DNA from: Azophilus sp965215035
GTDB taxonomy: Bacteria; Pseudomonadota; Gammaproteobacteria; Pseudomonadales; Azotimanducaceae
Reading direction: 5' to 3'
Length of the DNA: 64,000 bases
NCBI GenBank assembly: GCA_965215035.1
Contig: OZ244040.1
Span: 1,860,001 to 1,924,000, forward strand
In this document: positions 1-9,826 of the stretch, piece by piece
Numbering within the stretch: the stretch's first letter is position 1
Layout of the letters: every line of letters begins with the position of its first letter
The notes under the pieces: model-generated
What the model saw: the letters and a program-made list of their open reading frames with translations, nothing else
What the model was told of the DNA's origin: nothing
Database searches by the model: none
Translations under genes and position numbers: made by a program

Positions 1-1596
1 GCCATCGAGCTGCGCTTCCAGGGCACGGCGGCACCAGTGGATGTCTACCACCTGATCGATACGAGCGACCTGGGCTTGGCGGCGGGGCACCTGCCTTTCG
101 ATGCACTGCTGCGCCTGGCCGTGGATGGCGAGCCAGCGCGGATGACCGTAACCAGCGACTTGACGGGTTTGCGCATCGACCTGCCCGGCGAGTTCGCCAA
201 GGCGGCCGATGTGCCGAGGCCCTCCGAACTCAACCTGGAGTTTCTGGATGAATACATCGTCGCGCAGATTCGTCACGGCGAGCTGGCGGGCTGGTTGCAT
301 GTGGACGAGGTGCCACTGCGCGGCGCCTTCGGCGTGCGCGGCCCGGCGCCCGAGGTTGCGACCGGGACGGATGAGGTGGTGATCTCTGGACGGGTCGCCG
401 AGGTGGATGTCAACGAGTGGATGGCCAGCGCCGGCGCCGAGGATCTGCCGGTGCCCTGGCGGCTCGCCGATGTGTCCGTGGACGCGGTGAAGGTCGAAAC
501 CCTGGTGTTTGACGATGTCGTGGTCGAGGGCCATGCCCGGGACGGCGCCATGACCCTGGCGTTTGCCGGTGCGGACCTTGCCGGGCGGCTACAGAGCCCC
601 GCCGATGGGCCCCTGGCGCTCCATTTCCAGCTCCTCCGGTTGCCGGTGTCGGACGGGGAGGGCGACCCCCTCGATGTTTCCGTCATCGATAGGTTGCCCG
701 ATGCGGATGTGACCCTCGATTCGGTGATCGTCGGCGATGAGGACTTCGGCAACTGGTCGTTCACCATGCGCCAGCACCCGGATGGCGTACTGGTCGGCGA
801 CTTGCGCGCGAGCGTGAAGGACACGGAAATCACCGCGCCCGAGGGTGTGTTCTGGACCGCGTCCACCAACCGGAGCGCGGGCAAGCTGCACCTGACGATG
901 GAGGATCTGGCAGACGTACTGCCCCAGTGGGATTACGCGCCGAGCCTGGAGGCGGAGTCGGCGGAGCTGGACGTAGGCGCGAGCTGGCCGGGCTCGCCGC
1001 TCAACGTGGAGGTCAACGGCCTGCGCGGCGAGGTATCGTTCCGCGCCAAGAACGGCAGCTTCGTCGACGTTGCGAGCGGTGGGGCGCTGCGCATATTGAG
1101 CCTGTTGAACTTCAACAGCATCCTCAAGCGCATCAGTTTTAACTTCAAGGATGTGGTTGCCAAGGGCATGAGCTTCGACACCATCAAGGCCCGCACCCGT
1201 TTCGACGACGGCGTGCTGACCTTTCTAGAGCCGGCCAAGGTGAAGGGGTCGGCCTCGGACTTCCGGCTCGGTGGCAGCGTCAACCTCGTCGATGGCATCA
1301 TGAACGACAACGAGCTGATCGTGACCCTGCCGGTCAGTGACAGCCTACCCTGGTACGCGCTTTACGTATCGCTCGCCAACCCGGCGGCGGGTGTGGCGGT
1401 GCTGGCTGGGCAGCAGGTGCTGAAGAAACAGATCAAGCAGTTCAGCAGCGCGAAGTATCTGATCAGCGGCTCTTGGGATGACCCGGAGGTTAAGCTGGTC
1501 GGCATCTGGAACAACGATATGCAGGATTTCGACGAACTCGCACAGGAACAGAACGCGCCTGACTGGGCGGGCGAGGCACGGGCGGAGGGCGGATGA
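1..1596 (+). CDS. yhdP: YhdP-family AsmA-like envelope protein, C-terminal part (5' end outside window)
   Basis: The frame is open from the first base, so this is the last ~531 residues of a protein that begins upstream; the GTG at 37 is not a real start. The repetitive beta-rich AsmA-like sequence ends with the typical closing pattern of the family (residues YLISGSWDDPEVKLVGIW followed by a short charged tail). In E. coli, YhdP is a very large inner-membrane-anchored protein that bridges the periplasm and takes part in phospholipid transport to the outer membrane, redundantly with TamB and YdbH. Its last codon overlaps the start of tldD by 4 bp (ATGA), the order common in gammaproteobacteria. 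The family call rests on the C-terminal pattern and the tldD neighbour; the membrane anchor is not in the window. Confidence 0.85.
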   Translation, partial: AIELRFQGTAAPVDVYHLIDTSDLGLAAGHLPFDALLRLAVDGEPARMTVTSDLTGLRIDLPGEFAKAADVPRPSELNLEFLDEYIVAQIRHGELAGWLHVDEVPLRGAFGVRGPAPEVATGTDEVVISGRVAEVDVNEWMASAGAEDLPVPWRLADVSVDAVKVETLVFDDVVVEGHARDGAMTLAFAGADLAGRLQSPADGPLALHFQLLRLPVSDGEGDPLDVSVIDRLPDADVTLDSVIVGDEDFGNWSFTMRQHPDGVLVGDLRASVKDTEITAPEGVFWTASTNRSAGKLHLTMEDLADVLPQWDYAPSLEAESAELDVGASWPGSPLNVEVNGLRGEVSFRAKNGSFVDVASGGALRILSLLNFNSILKRISFNFKDVVAKGMSFDTIKARTRFDDGVLTFLEPAKVKGSASDFRLGGSVNLVDGIMNDNELIVTLPVSDSLPWYALYVSLANPAAGVAVLAGQQVLKKQIKQFSSAKYLISGSWDDPEVKLVGIWNNDMQDFDELAQEQNAPDWAGEARAEGG

Positions 1597-3035
1597 TGAG
1601 CGATTTGGTTGGCGATGCCGTGCGGCGACTGCTGGCGCCGGCCGAACTGAGCCCGGCCCGGGTGGAAACCCTGCTCGGCACCATGGCCGGTGGTGCCGTC
1701 GATATGGGCGAGGTGTTTTTCCAGAACCGCAGGACGGAAAGCTGGGCACTTGAGGACGGCATCGTCAAGGACGGCAGTTTCACCCTGGATCGGGGCTTGG
1801 GTGTGCGCGCCATCAGCGGCGAGAAGTCCGGGTTTGCCTACACCGAGGACATCCGTGCGACGGGGCTCGAGAATGCCGCGGCCGCGGCGAGATCCATTGC
1901 CCGCTCCGGGGGAGCGGGACGTATCGGGGTTTCCTCCGGGCCCGCGGTGCCGGCGCGATACGCGGCCCTCGACCCGATCCCGACGCTGGCCGCCGAGGAC
2001 AAGGTGGCTCTGCTGGAACGGGTGGATGCGGCCGCGCGCCGGGTCGACAACCGGGTGGATCAGGTCACCGTGCGCCTTGTGGCGGATCACGATACCGTGC
2101 TGGTGATGGCCACCGACGGCACCTTTCGAGCCGATGTGCGCCCGCTGGTGCGCATGGATGTCTCCGTGATCGTCGTGCAGGATGGTCGGCGGGAACGCGG
2201 CTACGCCGGCGGCGGTGCGCGCCGCGATTTGCGCTTTTTCACCCACGAATGGGCCGGGCGGCTGGCCCGGGAAGCGGTGCGGACGGCATTGGTGAACCTG
2301 GAGGCGGGTGACGCGCCGGCCGGCCCCATGACGGTGGTGCTTGGCCCGGGGTGGCCCGGGGTGCTGCTGCACGAGGCCGTGGGCCACGGGCTGGAGGGCG
2401 ACTTCAACCGCAAGGGCAGTTCCGCCTTCGCGGGCCGCATCGGCGAGCGGGTGGCCGCGCCCGGATGCACCGTTGTCGATGACGGCACCCTGCATGACCG
2501 TCGGGGCTCCCTGACCGTTGACGACGAAGGCACCCCAAGTGGCGAGACGGTGTTAATCGAGGACGGCATACTCAAGGGCTACATGCAGGACAAGCTGAAT
2601 GCCCTGCTGATGGGCGCGACGCCCACCGGCAACGGCCGTCGGCAGTCCTACGCCTGCCTGCCGATGCCGCGCATGACCAATACCTTCCTACGGCCCGGTG
2701 CCTACCACCCGGAAGAGATTCTGGCCTCCTGCGACAAGGGCATCTACGCTGCGAACTTCGGCGGCGGGCAGGTGGATATCACTTCGGGGCGTTTTACCTT
2801 CTCCGCAACGGAGGCGTACCTGATCGAGAAGGGCAGGGTGACGCGGCCGATTCGTGGTGCCACGCTGATCGGCAATGGTCCGGAGGTGATGACCCGGGTG
2901 TCGATGGTCGGCAACGACCTCAAGTTGGACGATGGGGTGGGAACCTGTGGCAAGGAAGGGCAGACGGTACCTGTGGGCGTGGGTCTGCCGACACTCAAGG
3001 TGGACGAACTTACCGTCGGCGGCACCGGCGGCTGA
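1593..3035 (+). CDS. tldD: Metalloprotease TldD
   Basis: 480 residues, the usual TldD length. It carries the zinc-binding HExxxH motif (HEAVGH, about residues 260-264), followed by a glycine-rich stretch beginning LEGDFNRKGSSAF. The N-terminus has the family signature around ESWALEDGIVKDGSF and GVRAISGEKSGFAY. TldD forms a heterodimeric cytoplasmic protease with PmbA/TldE that degrades unfolded peptides and, in some hosts, matures microcin B17 or removes the CcdA antitoxin. The ATG at 1593 overlaps the yhdP stop; a second ATG lies at 1596 and either could start. pmbA follows after 8 bp, so the two subunits are co-transcribed. Identification is secure from the motif, length and neighbours. Confidence 0.97.
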   Translation: MMSDLVGDAVRRLLAPAELSPARVETLLGTMAGGAVDMGEVFFQNRRTESWALEDGIVKDGSFTLDRGLGVRAISGEKSGFAYTEDIRATGLENAAAAARSIARSGGAGRIGVSSGPAVPARYAALDPIPTLAAEDKVALLERVDAAARRVDNRVDQVTVRLVADHDTVLVMATDGTFRADVRPLVRMDVSVIVVQDGRRERGYAGGGARRDLRFFTHEWAGRLAREAVRTALVNLEAGDAPAGPMTVVLGPGWPGVLLHEAVGHGLEGDFNRKGSSAFAGRIGERVAAPGCTVVDDGTLHDRRGSLTVDDEGTPSGETVLIEDGILKGYMQDKLNALLMGATPTGNGRRQSYACLPMPRMTNTFLRPGAYHPEEILASCDKGIYAANFGGGQVDITSGRFTFSATEAYLIEKGRVTRPIRGATLIGNGPEVMTRVSMVGNDLKLDDGVGTCGKEGQTVPVGVGLPTLKVDELTVGGTGG

Positions 3036-3043
3036 TCGTTGCC

Positions 3044-4393
3044 GTGCGCCAGCTTATCGATATCCGGGAACAGGAGGGTGAACTGCAGGCCCTGGTGGCG
3101 GCTATCCTTGCCGAGGCCGGGAAACAGGGCGCGAGCGCGGCGGAAGTGTCGGCTGGCCAGGACGCGGGCCTCACCGTCACCGTGCGCCGGGGCGATTTGG
3201 AGACGGTGGAGTTTAACCAGGACCGGGGCTTCGGCATTACCGTCTACACAGGCGGGAGCAAGGGTTCGGCGAATACCTCCGACAGCCGTTCGGCGGCGAT
3301 TCGCGAAACCGTCGCCAAGGCCATGGACATCGCCCGCCATACCAAGGACGATCCCTGCAATGGCTTGGCGGATGCCGCCTTGATGCCCGCCAGGGTGCCC
3401 GACCTCGACCTATTCCATCCCACTCCCTTCGATACCCGCCACGCCGAGGAAGTGGCCAGGGCCTGCGAAGCGGCGGGCCTGGCGTTCGACCCGCGCATCG
3501 TTAACTCCGAGGGGGCCGAGGTGCAGACCCAGCAATCCTGCCGGGTCTACGGCAATTCACACGGCTTTATCGGCTGCCACTCGGCGACCCGGCACGGCAC
3601 TAGCTGCGTGCTCATTGCCGAGGACAAGAACGGCATGCAGCGCGACTATTGGTATACCCTGGGGCGCGATGGCGCCGCGCTGGAAACACCCGAGGAGGTT
3701 GGGCGGCAGGCGGCCGAGCGGACCCTGGCGCGGCTCTCCCCCGGCCGGGTGCCGACCGGCAGCTACCCGGTGCTGTTCTCGGCGCAGATGGCGAGCACCC
3801 TGGCCGGTCACCTGATCGGCGCGATCAGCGGCGGGGCGCTGTACCGCAAGGCATCCTTTCTACTGGATTCCCTGGGCGATCAGGTTGCCAGCGAACACCT
3901 GGCCCTCGTCGAGCAGCCGCTGCTGCCGGGGGCCATCGGCAGCGTTGGCTTCGATGGCGACGGCGTGGCCACGCGGGAGAAGTCCTTTGTCGATGGGGGA
4001 GTCGTGCAGAGCTACGCGCTCTCCGCGTATTCGGCCCGTAAGCTGGGCCTGGCGACCACCGGAAACGCGGGCGGCGTGCACAACCTGACCCTGTCGGGGA
4101 GAACCCTGCCGTTTGACCGGCTGTTGGGGGAAATGGGCCGGGGGCTTTATGTGACGGAGCTCATGGGCCAGGGCGTTAACGCCGTTAGCGGCGACTACTC
4201 CCGGGGCGCGTCTGGATTCTGGGTGGAGAACGGGGCGATTGGCGGGCCGGTGCACGAGTTGACCATTGCGGCGAATCTGAGGGATGTGTACCGCGATGTG
4301 GTGGCGGTTGGGGATGATGTGGATGTGCGGGGGAACGTGCGGGCACCCAGCGTGTTGATTGGGCGCATGACGGTGGCTGGCGAGGGGGCGTGA
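3044..4393 (+). CDS. pmbA: TldD partner PmbA/TldE
   Basis: 449 residues, normal for PmbA. The sequence has family landmarks such as VEFNQDRGFGITVYTGG near the N-terminus, LIGAISGGALYRKASFL in the middle and the closing ELTIAANLRDVYRDVVAVGDD. It lacks the HExxxH of TldD, as expected of the non-zinc subunit. The start is a GTG at 3044, 8 bp after the tldD stop; no ATG fits better. Together with TldD it should form the cytoplasmic TldDE protease. Nothing unusual is seen in length or composition. Confidence 0.95.
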   Translation: MRQLIDIREQEGELQALVAAILAEAGKQGASAAEVSAGQDAGLTVTVRRGDLETVEFNQDRGFGITVYTGGSKGSANTSDSRSAAIRETVAKAMDIARHTKDDPCNGLADAALMPARVPDLDLFHPTPFDTRHAEEVARACEAAGLAFDPRIVNSEGAEVQTQQSCRVYGNSHGFIGCHSATRHGTSCVLIAEDKNGMQRDYWYTLGRDGAALETPEEVGRQAAERTLARLSPGRVPTGSYPVLFSAQMASTLAGHLIGAISGGALYRKASFLLDSLGDQVASEHLALVEQPLLPGAIGSVGFDGDGVATREKSFVDGGVVQSYALSAYSARKLGLATTGNAGGVHNLTLSGRTLPFDRLLGEMGRGLYVTELMGQGVNAVSGDYSRGASGFWVENGAIGGPVHELTIAANLRDVYRDVVAVGDDVDVRGNVRAPSVLIGRMTVAGEGA

Positions 4394-4477
4394 GCCGAAA
4401 CCCGCGATGCGCCCGCCGCTGTTCGCCACCCGCTGAGTAGCGCCCCCGGGGTACGCCATGGCCCCGCCTCGGAAGAG

Positions 4478-4820
4478 CTATGGCGAGGGTGGACGAAGGT
4501 TATCGCGGTTCCGCAGCGTCAATTTCAGCTCCTCTCCGAACAGCCCCTGCCCGGAATGTGCTCCCCCATTCCGCAGTATCTTGCGCACGCCCTCGCCGCG
4601 GGATTCAGGGAACAGCTTGCCGGTGCGCTTGCTGTGCAGGTACGACAGGAAGCTCACCAGCCGTTGGTTGCGGGTGAAGGTGGGCGACGGCGTTGACCAG
4701 GGCCTCGTCCACCATTTCGATGGTGTAGGCGGGCTCGCTGGCGGCGGGGAATCCCTTGCGCATGAAGCGGGCGATGAACGCAGTGGCGGAGTCGTTCTGG
4801 TCGGAAACGGGGCCGGTTAG
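4478..4820 (-). pseudogene. Decayed AlbA_2 / RecG-like ATP-binding regulator remnant
   Basis: The ~480-bp gap between pmbA and the transporter is not empty. On the minus strand one frame reads FIARFMRKGFPAA, then VDEALVNAVAH, after which the coding sense jumps frame to TRNQRLVSFLSYLHS and SRGEGVRKILRNGG, ending in a TAG near 4478. This order (an ALVNAVxH box, then an N-x-RL and an RGEGIxK box) matches the C-terminal half of AlbA_2-domain putative transcriptional regulators/RecG-like ATP-binding proteins. The switch of frame just after the histidine, a short spacing where the family has several dozen residues, and the missing N-terminal AlbA_2 domain show a dead remnant. Family recognition is from memory of the motif order. 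Confidence 0.55.
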
Positions 4821-4873
4821 GCGCTAGACATGCGTCAGGTGGTCTGAAGGGAGCACTAGGGCGAGGGAAGACG

Positions 4874-6345
4874 ATGCCGGTAGTGGAGAAACTTGGCTTC
4901 GATGTGAAATTCGCATTCGGCGTCGGACAGTTCGCCGAAGGGCTGAAGAACGCCGCGCTCGGCACTTTCCTGCTTTTTTTCTACAATCAGGTGCTCGGCG
5001 TGCCCGGTTCTCTGGCGGGGCTGGCCGTGGGCATCGCCCTGGTCGTAGACGCCTTCACCGACCCCGTAGCCGGTTCCCTGTCGGATCGCTGGCGCTCTCC
5101 CTACGGGCGGCGGCACCCCTTCATGTATGCCTCCATCCTGCCGCTTATGGCCGCCTTCTTCTTCCTCTTCAATCCGTTGGTCAGCGGGGAACTGGGCCTG
5201 TTCGTGTGGATGGTTGTCTTCTCCAATGCCACGCGGCTGTCCATGTCTCTCTACCATGTTCCGCACATCGCCTTAGGTGCGGAGATGACCGAGGACTTTG
5301 ACGAGCGCTCGAAGCTGGTTGGCTACCGGATGTTCTTCAGCAACCTGGGCGTGCTGTTCGCCTTTGCCGCGGCCTTCCTGGTCTTCTTCGCGCCGACGCC
5401 GGAGTTCAGGAACGGGCAGTTGAACGTGGCGGCCTATGCGCCGTTCGCGCTGCTGCTGTCGGCGCTGATGGGCATTACCATCTTTTGGAGCGCCTGGGGC
5501 ACCCGATCGGTCATCCCGTTCCTGCCCGCACCGCCGGCGGCGCCCCGGCCCGCCCTCGGACAGGTGCTCTGGCGGGTTGTCGACGACATCCGGGCCGCCT
5601 CAGGAAGCCGTTCGTTCCGCTGGCTGTTCACTGGCGTGCTGATTATTTTCGTGGCGGTGGGCGTCAACGCTGGGCTCGACCTCTACGTCTTCACCTACTT
5701 CTGGGAACTGGATCGCACCTCGGTTCTGCTCGTGATCCTCGCCTTCCCGCTCGGCTCGATGCTGGGCGCGTTTGTCGCCCCCCTATCTTCAGCCGCTACG
5801 GCAAGAAGAGGGGGTTGATCTTCGGTGCCTGCTCCTGGCCGCTGCTGCAGTCCATGCCTATCGTGGCGCGGCTTATGGATTGGCTTCCGGAGAACGGCGA
5901 CCCGCTGCTGATTGGCATTCTCGCCGCCATACGGCTGGTGCAGGGTGCCTGTACGGTGCAGGCCCACATCGCCTTTGGTGCCATGGTCGCCGACATCGTC
6001 GACGAGCACGAGTTCGAGACCGGGCGGCGCCGGGAAGGCACTTTCTTTGCCGCTGTCGCCTTCTCCGCCAAGGCCACCTCCGGCTTGGGCAACGTGGTCG
6101 CCGGCGTCGCCCTCGACCTGATCTCCTGGCCACGCGGTGCCCATGTCCGAACCGCGGCGGATGTACCCGCCGAGACCATCGTCGACCTGGGCTTGATCTA
6201 TGGCCCCATCGTCGCGGCGTTCGGCCTGGTTTCCGTCTGGTGCTACACTCATTACCGACTGACTCGCGAACGGCACGCGGAGATCCTCGGACAACTGGCC
6301 GGCCGGCGGCCCGTTATCCGGCGCGGCGGCACCCTGGTGCCCTAG
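4874..6345 (+). pseudogene. GPH-family (MFS_2) cation symporter, interrupted by a frameshift
   Basis: The first frame (4874 to about 5780) starts EKLGFDVKFAFGVGQFAEG and has the MFS_2 signature around DAFTDPVAGSLSDRWRSPYG and RRHPFMYAS, with many hydrophobic helices. At a run of six C residues (5777-5782) the frame is lost; adding one C restores a second frame, FSRYGKKRGLIFG, then VADIVDEHEFETGRRREGTF and further helices to the stop at 6345. Read through, the product is about 490 residues with roughly 12 membrane segments, the normal size for glycoside-pentoside-hexuronide:cation symporters. As written it would be cut at 5818 after about 9-10 helices. The one-base change in a homopolymer could be a sequencing error, a slippage switch or a true null allele. 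The start follows a GAGGGAAGA ribosome site. Confidence 0.85.
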
Positions 6346-6489
6346 TCTCATAGCGCCATAGCTCCATGGAAAACGATCGGAATTCGTGGCCAACATCGCC
6401 AATCAGAATTGCTGCACGAAGCGTGAAAACTGGGGTTGGACTGGGCGCGTGCCATACTGTGGGAGCGTTCGAGATGCGAAGGACTTGAA

Positions 6490-8685
6490 ATGACAAAAAC
6501 CACCTACTCGGTATGCACCATCTGCGATATCGGCTGCCAACTTCGGGTCGTCAGCGAAAACGGCAAGGTCAAGCGTGTGCTCGCGCACGACCACCCCACG
6601 CTGGCCGGCAACATCTGCTACAAGGGCGTGGCCGCGCCGGACATTCACAACCATGCCGAGCGCATCCGCACGCCCCTCAAGCGCATCGGCAAGCGGGGCG
6701 CCGATCGTTGGGCCGAGATTTCCTATGAACAGGCCATGGACGAAATAGCGGAACGGCTGGGGGAACTGGTGCAAAGCTACGGCCCGGAGTGCTTCGCCGT
6801 CTCAACCTCCGGTTGGAATACGCAGAGCACGCACAGCATGGATCGCCGCTTTATGAACCTGCTCGGCTCACCCAACTGGATCAGCGGCGTTTCCCTGTGC
6901 GCAGGCAATACGGCAGCCGTCAACCGCCTGACCTACGGCTGGTTCCCGCAACCCGATTGGGCCCGCACCAACTGCATCCTGTTGTTCGGCCATAACCCGC
7001 GCAAACATTCCTGGACCCCGATATACAACGCCATCAAGGCGGCGCAAGCTAGGGGCGCCAAGCTCATCGTTCTGGATCCGCGGATATCCGATCAGGCGGA
7101 AAGCGCGGACCTGCACCTGCGCCTGCGCGCTGGCACGGATGCGGCCATGTGCCTCGGCTGGCTCAAGGTGATTTTCGACGAAGGCTTGTACGACCATGAG
7201 TTCGTCGCGCAATGGTGTGAGGGATTCGAGGCGCTACGCGCCCGCGTCGACGAGTATCCGCTGGAGCGCGTCGAGGGGATCACCGGCGTGGACCGGGAAC
7301 GCATCGCCAAGGCGGCGCGCCTCTATGCCGCGGCCGACGGCGCGGTGATTCCCTGGACGCCCATCACCGACCAGCAAATATCCTCGACATCGGCCATCCG
7401 GCTCCATTCAATCCTGCGCGCCGTCACCGGTAACCTCGATGCGCCCGGGGGCGAGACCCTCGGCGGTTTCAGCCAGGCGTACATCCCCGAATCCGAACTC
7501 GGCCTGCATGAAGCCCTCTCCGACGGGCAGAAAGCCAAACAACTCGGGTATCAGGACCACCCGGTGTTCACCTACCGCGTCGCGGAAATGCTGAAGGAAC
7601 CCACCGAAAAAGTGTGGGGCTTTCCCTATGCCGATATCGTCATGGGCTGCCAGATGGCCAATCCGACCAGCGTGTTTCGCGCCATGGCCACCGCTGTCCC
7701 CTATCCGATAAAGGCGTTTTTCGCCTTGGGCAACAATGCCTTGCTGAGCTATCCCAATCAGCATCAGATTCTCGCGGGCCTGATGAACCAGGAACTTATT
7801 GTCGCCCACGAGATTTTCATGACGCCCACCGCAATGCTGGCGGACTATGTCATGCCGGGCGATGTATTCTCCGAACGCAACCATCTGGCGGATAGCTGGA
7901 GCTGGAGCAATCGGCTGGTGCTGTCGCAGAAGGCGGTGGCGCCGCCCGCGCCGGCGTCCAGCACGTTTCAATTCTGGCGTGATCTGGCGCATCGGTTTGG
8001 TTTTGGGGAGCACTTTCCCTGGGCGACCCTGGAGGAGGTGCTCGACCACCGCTTGTCGCGTTCCGGCCGGACCTTTGCGGAGTTCGAGGCGCAGACCTTC
8101 ATGGAGGTGCCCGCGCATGACTACAGGAAGTACGAGCGCACAGGGTTCGCCACGCCCACCGGCAAGGTGGAGCTCTCTTCCACAGTGCTGGAAAAGCTTG
8201 GCTTTGACCCGCTGCCCTACTATCGGGAAGGACCGCCGGTAAGCGACCAATACCCCTACCGAGTATTTACCGGGGTGCGGGAGGACTCCTATTTCCAGAC
8301 CGGCCAACGCAACATTGCCGTGCTGAGGCAACGCAACCCGTCGCCGCGGCTGTTTCTGCACCCTGCGGACGCGGAGCGGGAAGGTTTGGGGGACGGCGAC
8401 TGGGCGCAACTGGAAACGCCGACCGGCTCGGTGCGGGCGAAGATTCTGGTGCGGGACTCCATGAAGGAGGGTCACGTGCGGGTCCCCCACGGCTGGTGGT
8501 ACCCCGAACTGCGCGGCAAGGAGCCCCTCTCTGGTGCGTTCATCTCCAGTGACGCGGTGCTATGTGCGGATGATGACGAGTTTCTGGATCCCGAACAGGG
8601 CGTCCCGCACTTCAAGGGTTTCCCTGGACGGGTGGTGAAGGTTCAAGCCCCGGCCAACATGACGAAGATGGTGCTGGAGGGGTAG
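6490..8685 (+). CDS. Molybdopterin/tungstopterin oxidoreductase, acetylene-hydratase-like
   Basis: 731 residues from the ATG at 6490, which has AAGGA upstream; longer starts add non-conserved residues. The N-terminus binds a [4Fe-4S] cluster (CTICDIGC, then NICYKG), and the next domains are the molybdopterin-binding folds of the DMSO reductase superfamily, ending in a C-terminal dinucleotide-binding domain near VRVPHGWWYPEL. The likely metal ligand is the cysteine in GVSLCAGNTAAV. The order of motifs (RRFMNLLGSPNW, the Cys-GNTA box, an Asp next to the second cluster cysteine) resembles my memory of Pelobacter acetylene hydratase more than nitrate or DMSO reductases. There is no Tat signal, so it is cytoplasmic, and no dedicated electron-transfer subunit lies beside it, which would suit a non-redox hydratase. 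The substrate is unknown. Confidence 0.75.
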   Translation: MTKTTYSVCTICDIGCQLRVVSENGKVKRVLAHDHPTLAGNICYKGVAAPDIHNHAERIRTPLKRIGKRGADRWAEISYEQAMDEIAERLGELVQSYGPECFAVSTSGWNTQSTHSMDRRFMNLLGSPNWISGVSLCAGNTAAVNRLTYGWFPQPDWARTNCILLFGHNPRKHSWTPIYNAIKAAQARGAKLIVLDPRISDQAESADLHLRLRAGTDAAMCLGWLKVIFDEGLYDHEFVAQWCEGFEALRARVDEYPLERVEGITGVDRERIAKAARLYAAADGAVIPWTPITDQQISSTSAIRLHSILRAVTGNLDAPGGETLGGFSQAYIPESELGLHEALSDGQKAKQLGYQDHPVFTYRVAEMLKEPTEKVWGFPYADIVMGCQMANPTSVFRAMATAVPYPIKAFFALGNNALLSYPNQHQILAGLMNQELIVAHEIFMTPTAMLADYVMPGDVFSERNHLADSWSWSNRLVLSQKAVAPPAPASSTFQFWRDLAHRFGFGEHFPWATLEEVLDHRLSRSGRTFAEFEAQTFMEVPAHDYRKYERTGFATPTGKVELSSTVLEKLGFDPLPYYREGPPVSDQYPYRVFTGVREDSYFQTGQRNIAVLRQRNPSPRLFLHPADAEREGLGDGDWAQLETPTGSVRAKILVRDSMKEGHVRVPHGWWYPELRGKEPLSGAFISSDAVLCADDDEFLDPEQGVPHFKGFPGRVVKVQAPANMTKMVLEG

Positions 8686-8786
8686 GACTGCGCCGGCTGC
8701 ATGGCGGGCGCAATAGTCTGTGCGCATCCGCCGCGGCGGGGCTGTTGGGGGTATACTCGACGCCCTTCAAAAGGACGCCCATCGCC

Positions 8787-9725
8787 ATGCGTAAGCTCGT
8801 GAAAGTCATTCTGTGGAGCCTCGGCCTGATTGCCCTGGCTGCGCTCATTGTCGGCTTGTTCCTTTACCGTTGGGCGGGAGAACTGGAAACGGAGCGCATC
8901 ACCGACGATCTACACGTCATCTACGGCAATCTTGGCGGCAATGTGGCGGTGCTGCGCACGGGCGAGGGTGCCCTGATCGTCGACACCATGACGTTCGTCA
9001 TGCACGGCGAGGCGATTCGCGACCTGGCGGAGGAGCTGACGGGCGAGAAGATCGCGGTCATCGTCAATTCCCATTGGCATCTCGATCACACCCACGGCAA
9101 CCCGGCCTTCGACGGCTCGCAACGCATCGTCTCGACATCCCGCACCCTGCACCACCTAGAAACCCTCGATGCGGACCATTGGCGGGGTGCCGCCGCCCAA
9201 ACCCTGCCGAACGAGACCTTCGAGGATAGCCATGTCATCCGACTGGGCGGCAAGACCGTGCAACTGATCTGGCCGGGCCGGGGCCACACGGACGGCGACC
9301 TGGTGGCGCTGTTCGTTGAGGATCGCGCCGTGCACCTAGGGGATCTCTTCTTCAATCGCCTGTACCCGAACATCGATCTCGAAGCCGGCGGTAGCGTACA
9401 GCGCTGGGGTCAAACGCTGGACGTGGTGCTCGGCCTGGACTTCGACCGGGTGATTCCGGGGCATGGCCCGCTGACTGGGCGGGAGGGCCTCGCCGAGTTT
9501 CAGGCGTTTATCGACAACCTCGCGGAGGTTGGACGGGAGGCGGTCAGGCTTGGCTGGTCGCTGCAGGAGACCATCGAGCGCGGCAACTTGACGGCCGATG
9601 CGAACTTCGAACCCCTGAGCTTCGGGCCGCTGTTTGCCCTGGACCGGGAGTTCGTCATCCGCCGTGCCTGGGAGGAGGCCACTGGGGAAGCGGCGACGGT
9701 GCCTCCCGATCAAGGGGGGAGATAA
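8787..9725 (+). CDS. Membrane-anchored metallo-beta-lactamase-fold hydrolase
   Basis: 312 residues from the ATG at 8787, preceded by AAGGA; an upstream TTG adds a poor extension. Residues ~8-28 (ILWSLGLIALAALIVGLFLY) form a single N-terminal membrane anchor or uncleaved signal. The catalytic zinc motif is HWHLDH, followed by a GRGHTDGDLV histidine-aspartate box and a final IPGHGPL histidine, the complete MBL-fold ligand set. The layout resembles periplasmic cyclase-like or QsdA/SoxH-like MBL hydrolases rather than true beta-lactamases. It lies 101 bp after the molybdoenzyme on the same strand and may be co-expressed. The substrate cannot be deduced. Confidence 0.85.
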   Translation: MRKLVKVILWSLGLIALAALIVGLFLYRWAGELETERITDDLHVIYGNLGGNVAVLRTGEGALIVDTMTFVMHGEAIRDLAEELTGEKIAVIVNSHWHLDHTHGNPAFDGSQRIVSTSRTLHHLETLDADHWRGAAAQTLPNETFEDSHVIRLGGKTVQLIWPGRGHTDGDLVALFVEDRAVHLGDLFFNRLYPNIDLEAGGSVQRWGQTLDVVLGLDFDRVIPGHGPLTGREGLAEFQAFIDNLAEVGREAVRLGWSLQETIERGNLTADANFEPLSFGPLFALDREFVIRRAWEEATGEAATVPPDQGGR

Positions 9726-9826
9726 CGCCCGGCCCGCCTTGGCCCGAAAGGGGGTTGGGCACCGGTACCCGTCGGCCCGCTTGTCATGCAGAAGCGCCGC
9801 CGCAGACGCCGGAAATCAAAGGGGCT

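Noticed and set aside
1362..2495. A 377-residue minus-strand gene opposite tldD
   Set aside because: It is a GC-rich shadow with no known domain and lies wholly antisense to yhdP and tldD.
7408..8490. A 360-residue minus-strand gene opposite the molybdoenzyme
   Set aside because: It is a shadow of a strongly conserved enzyme and has low-complexity composition.
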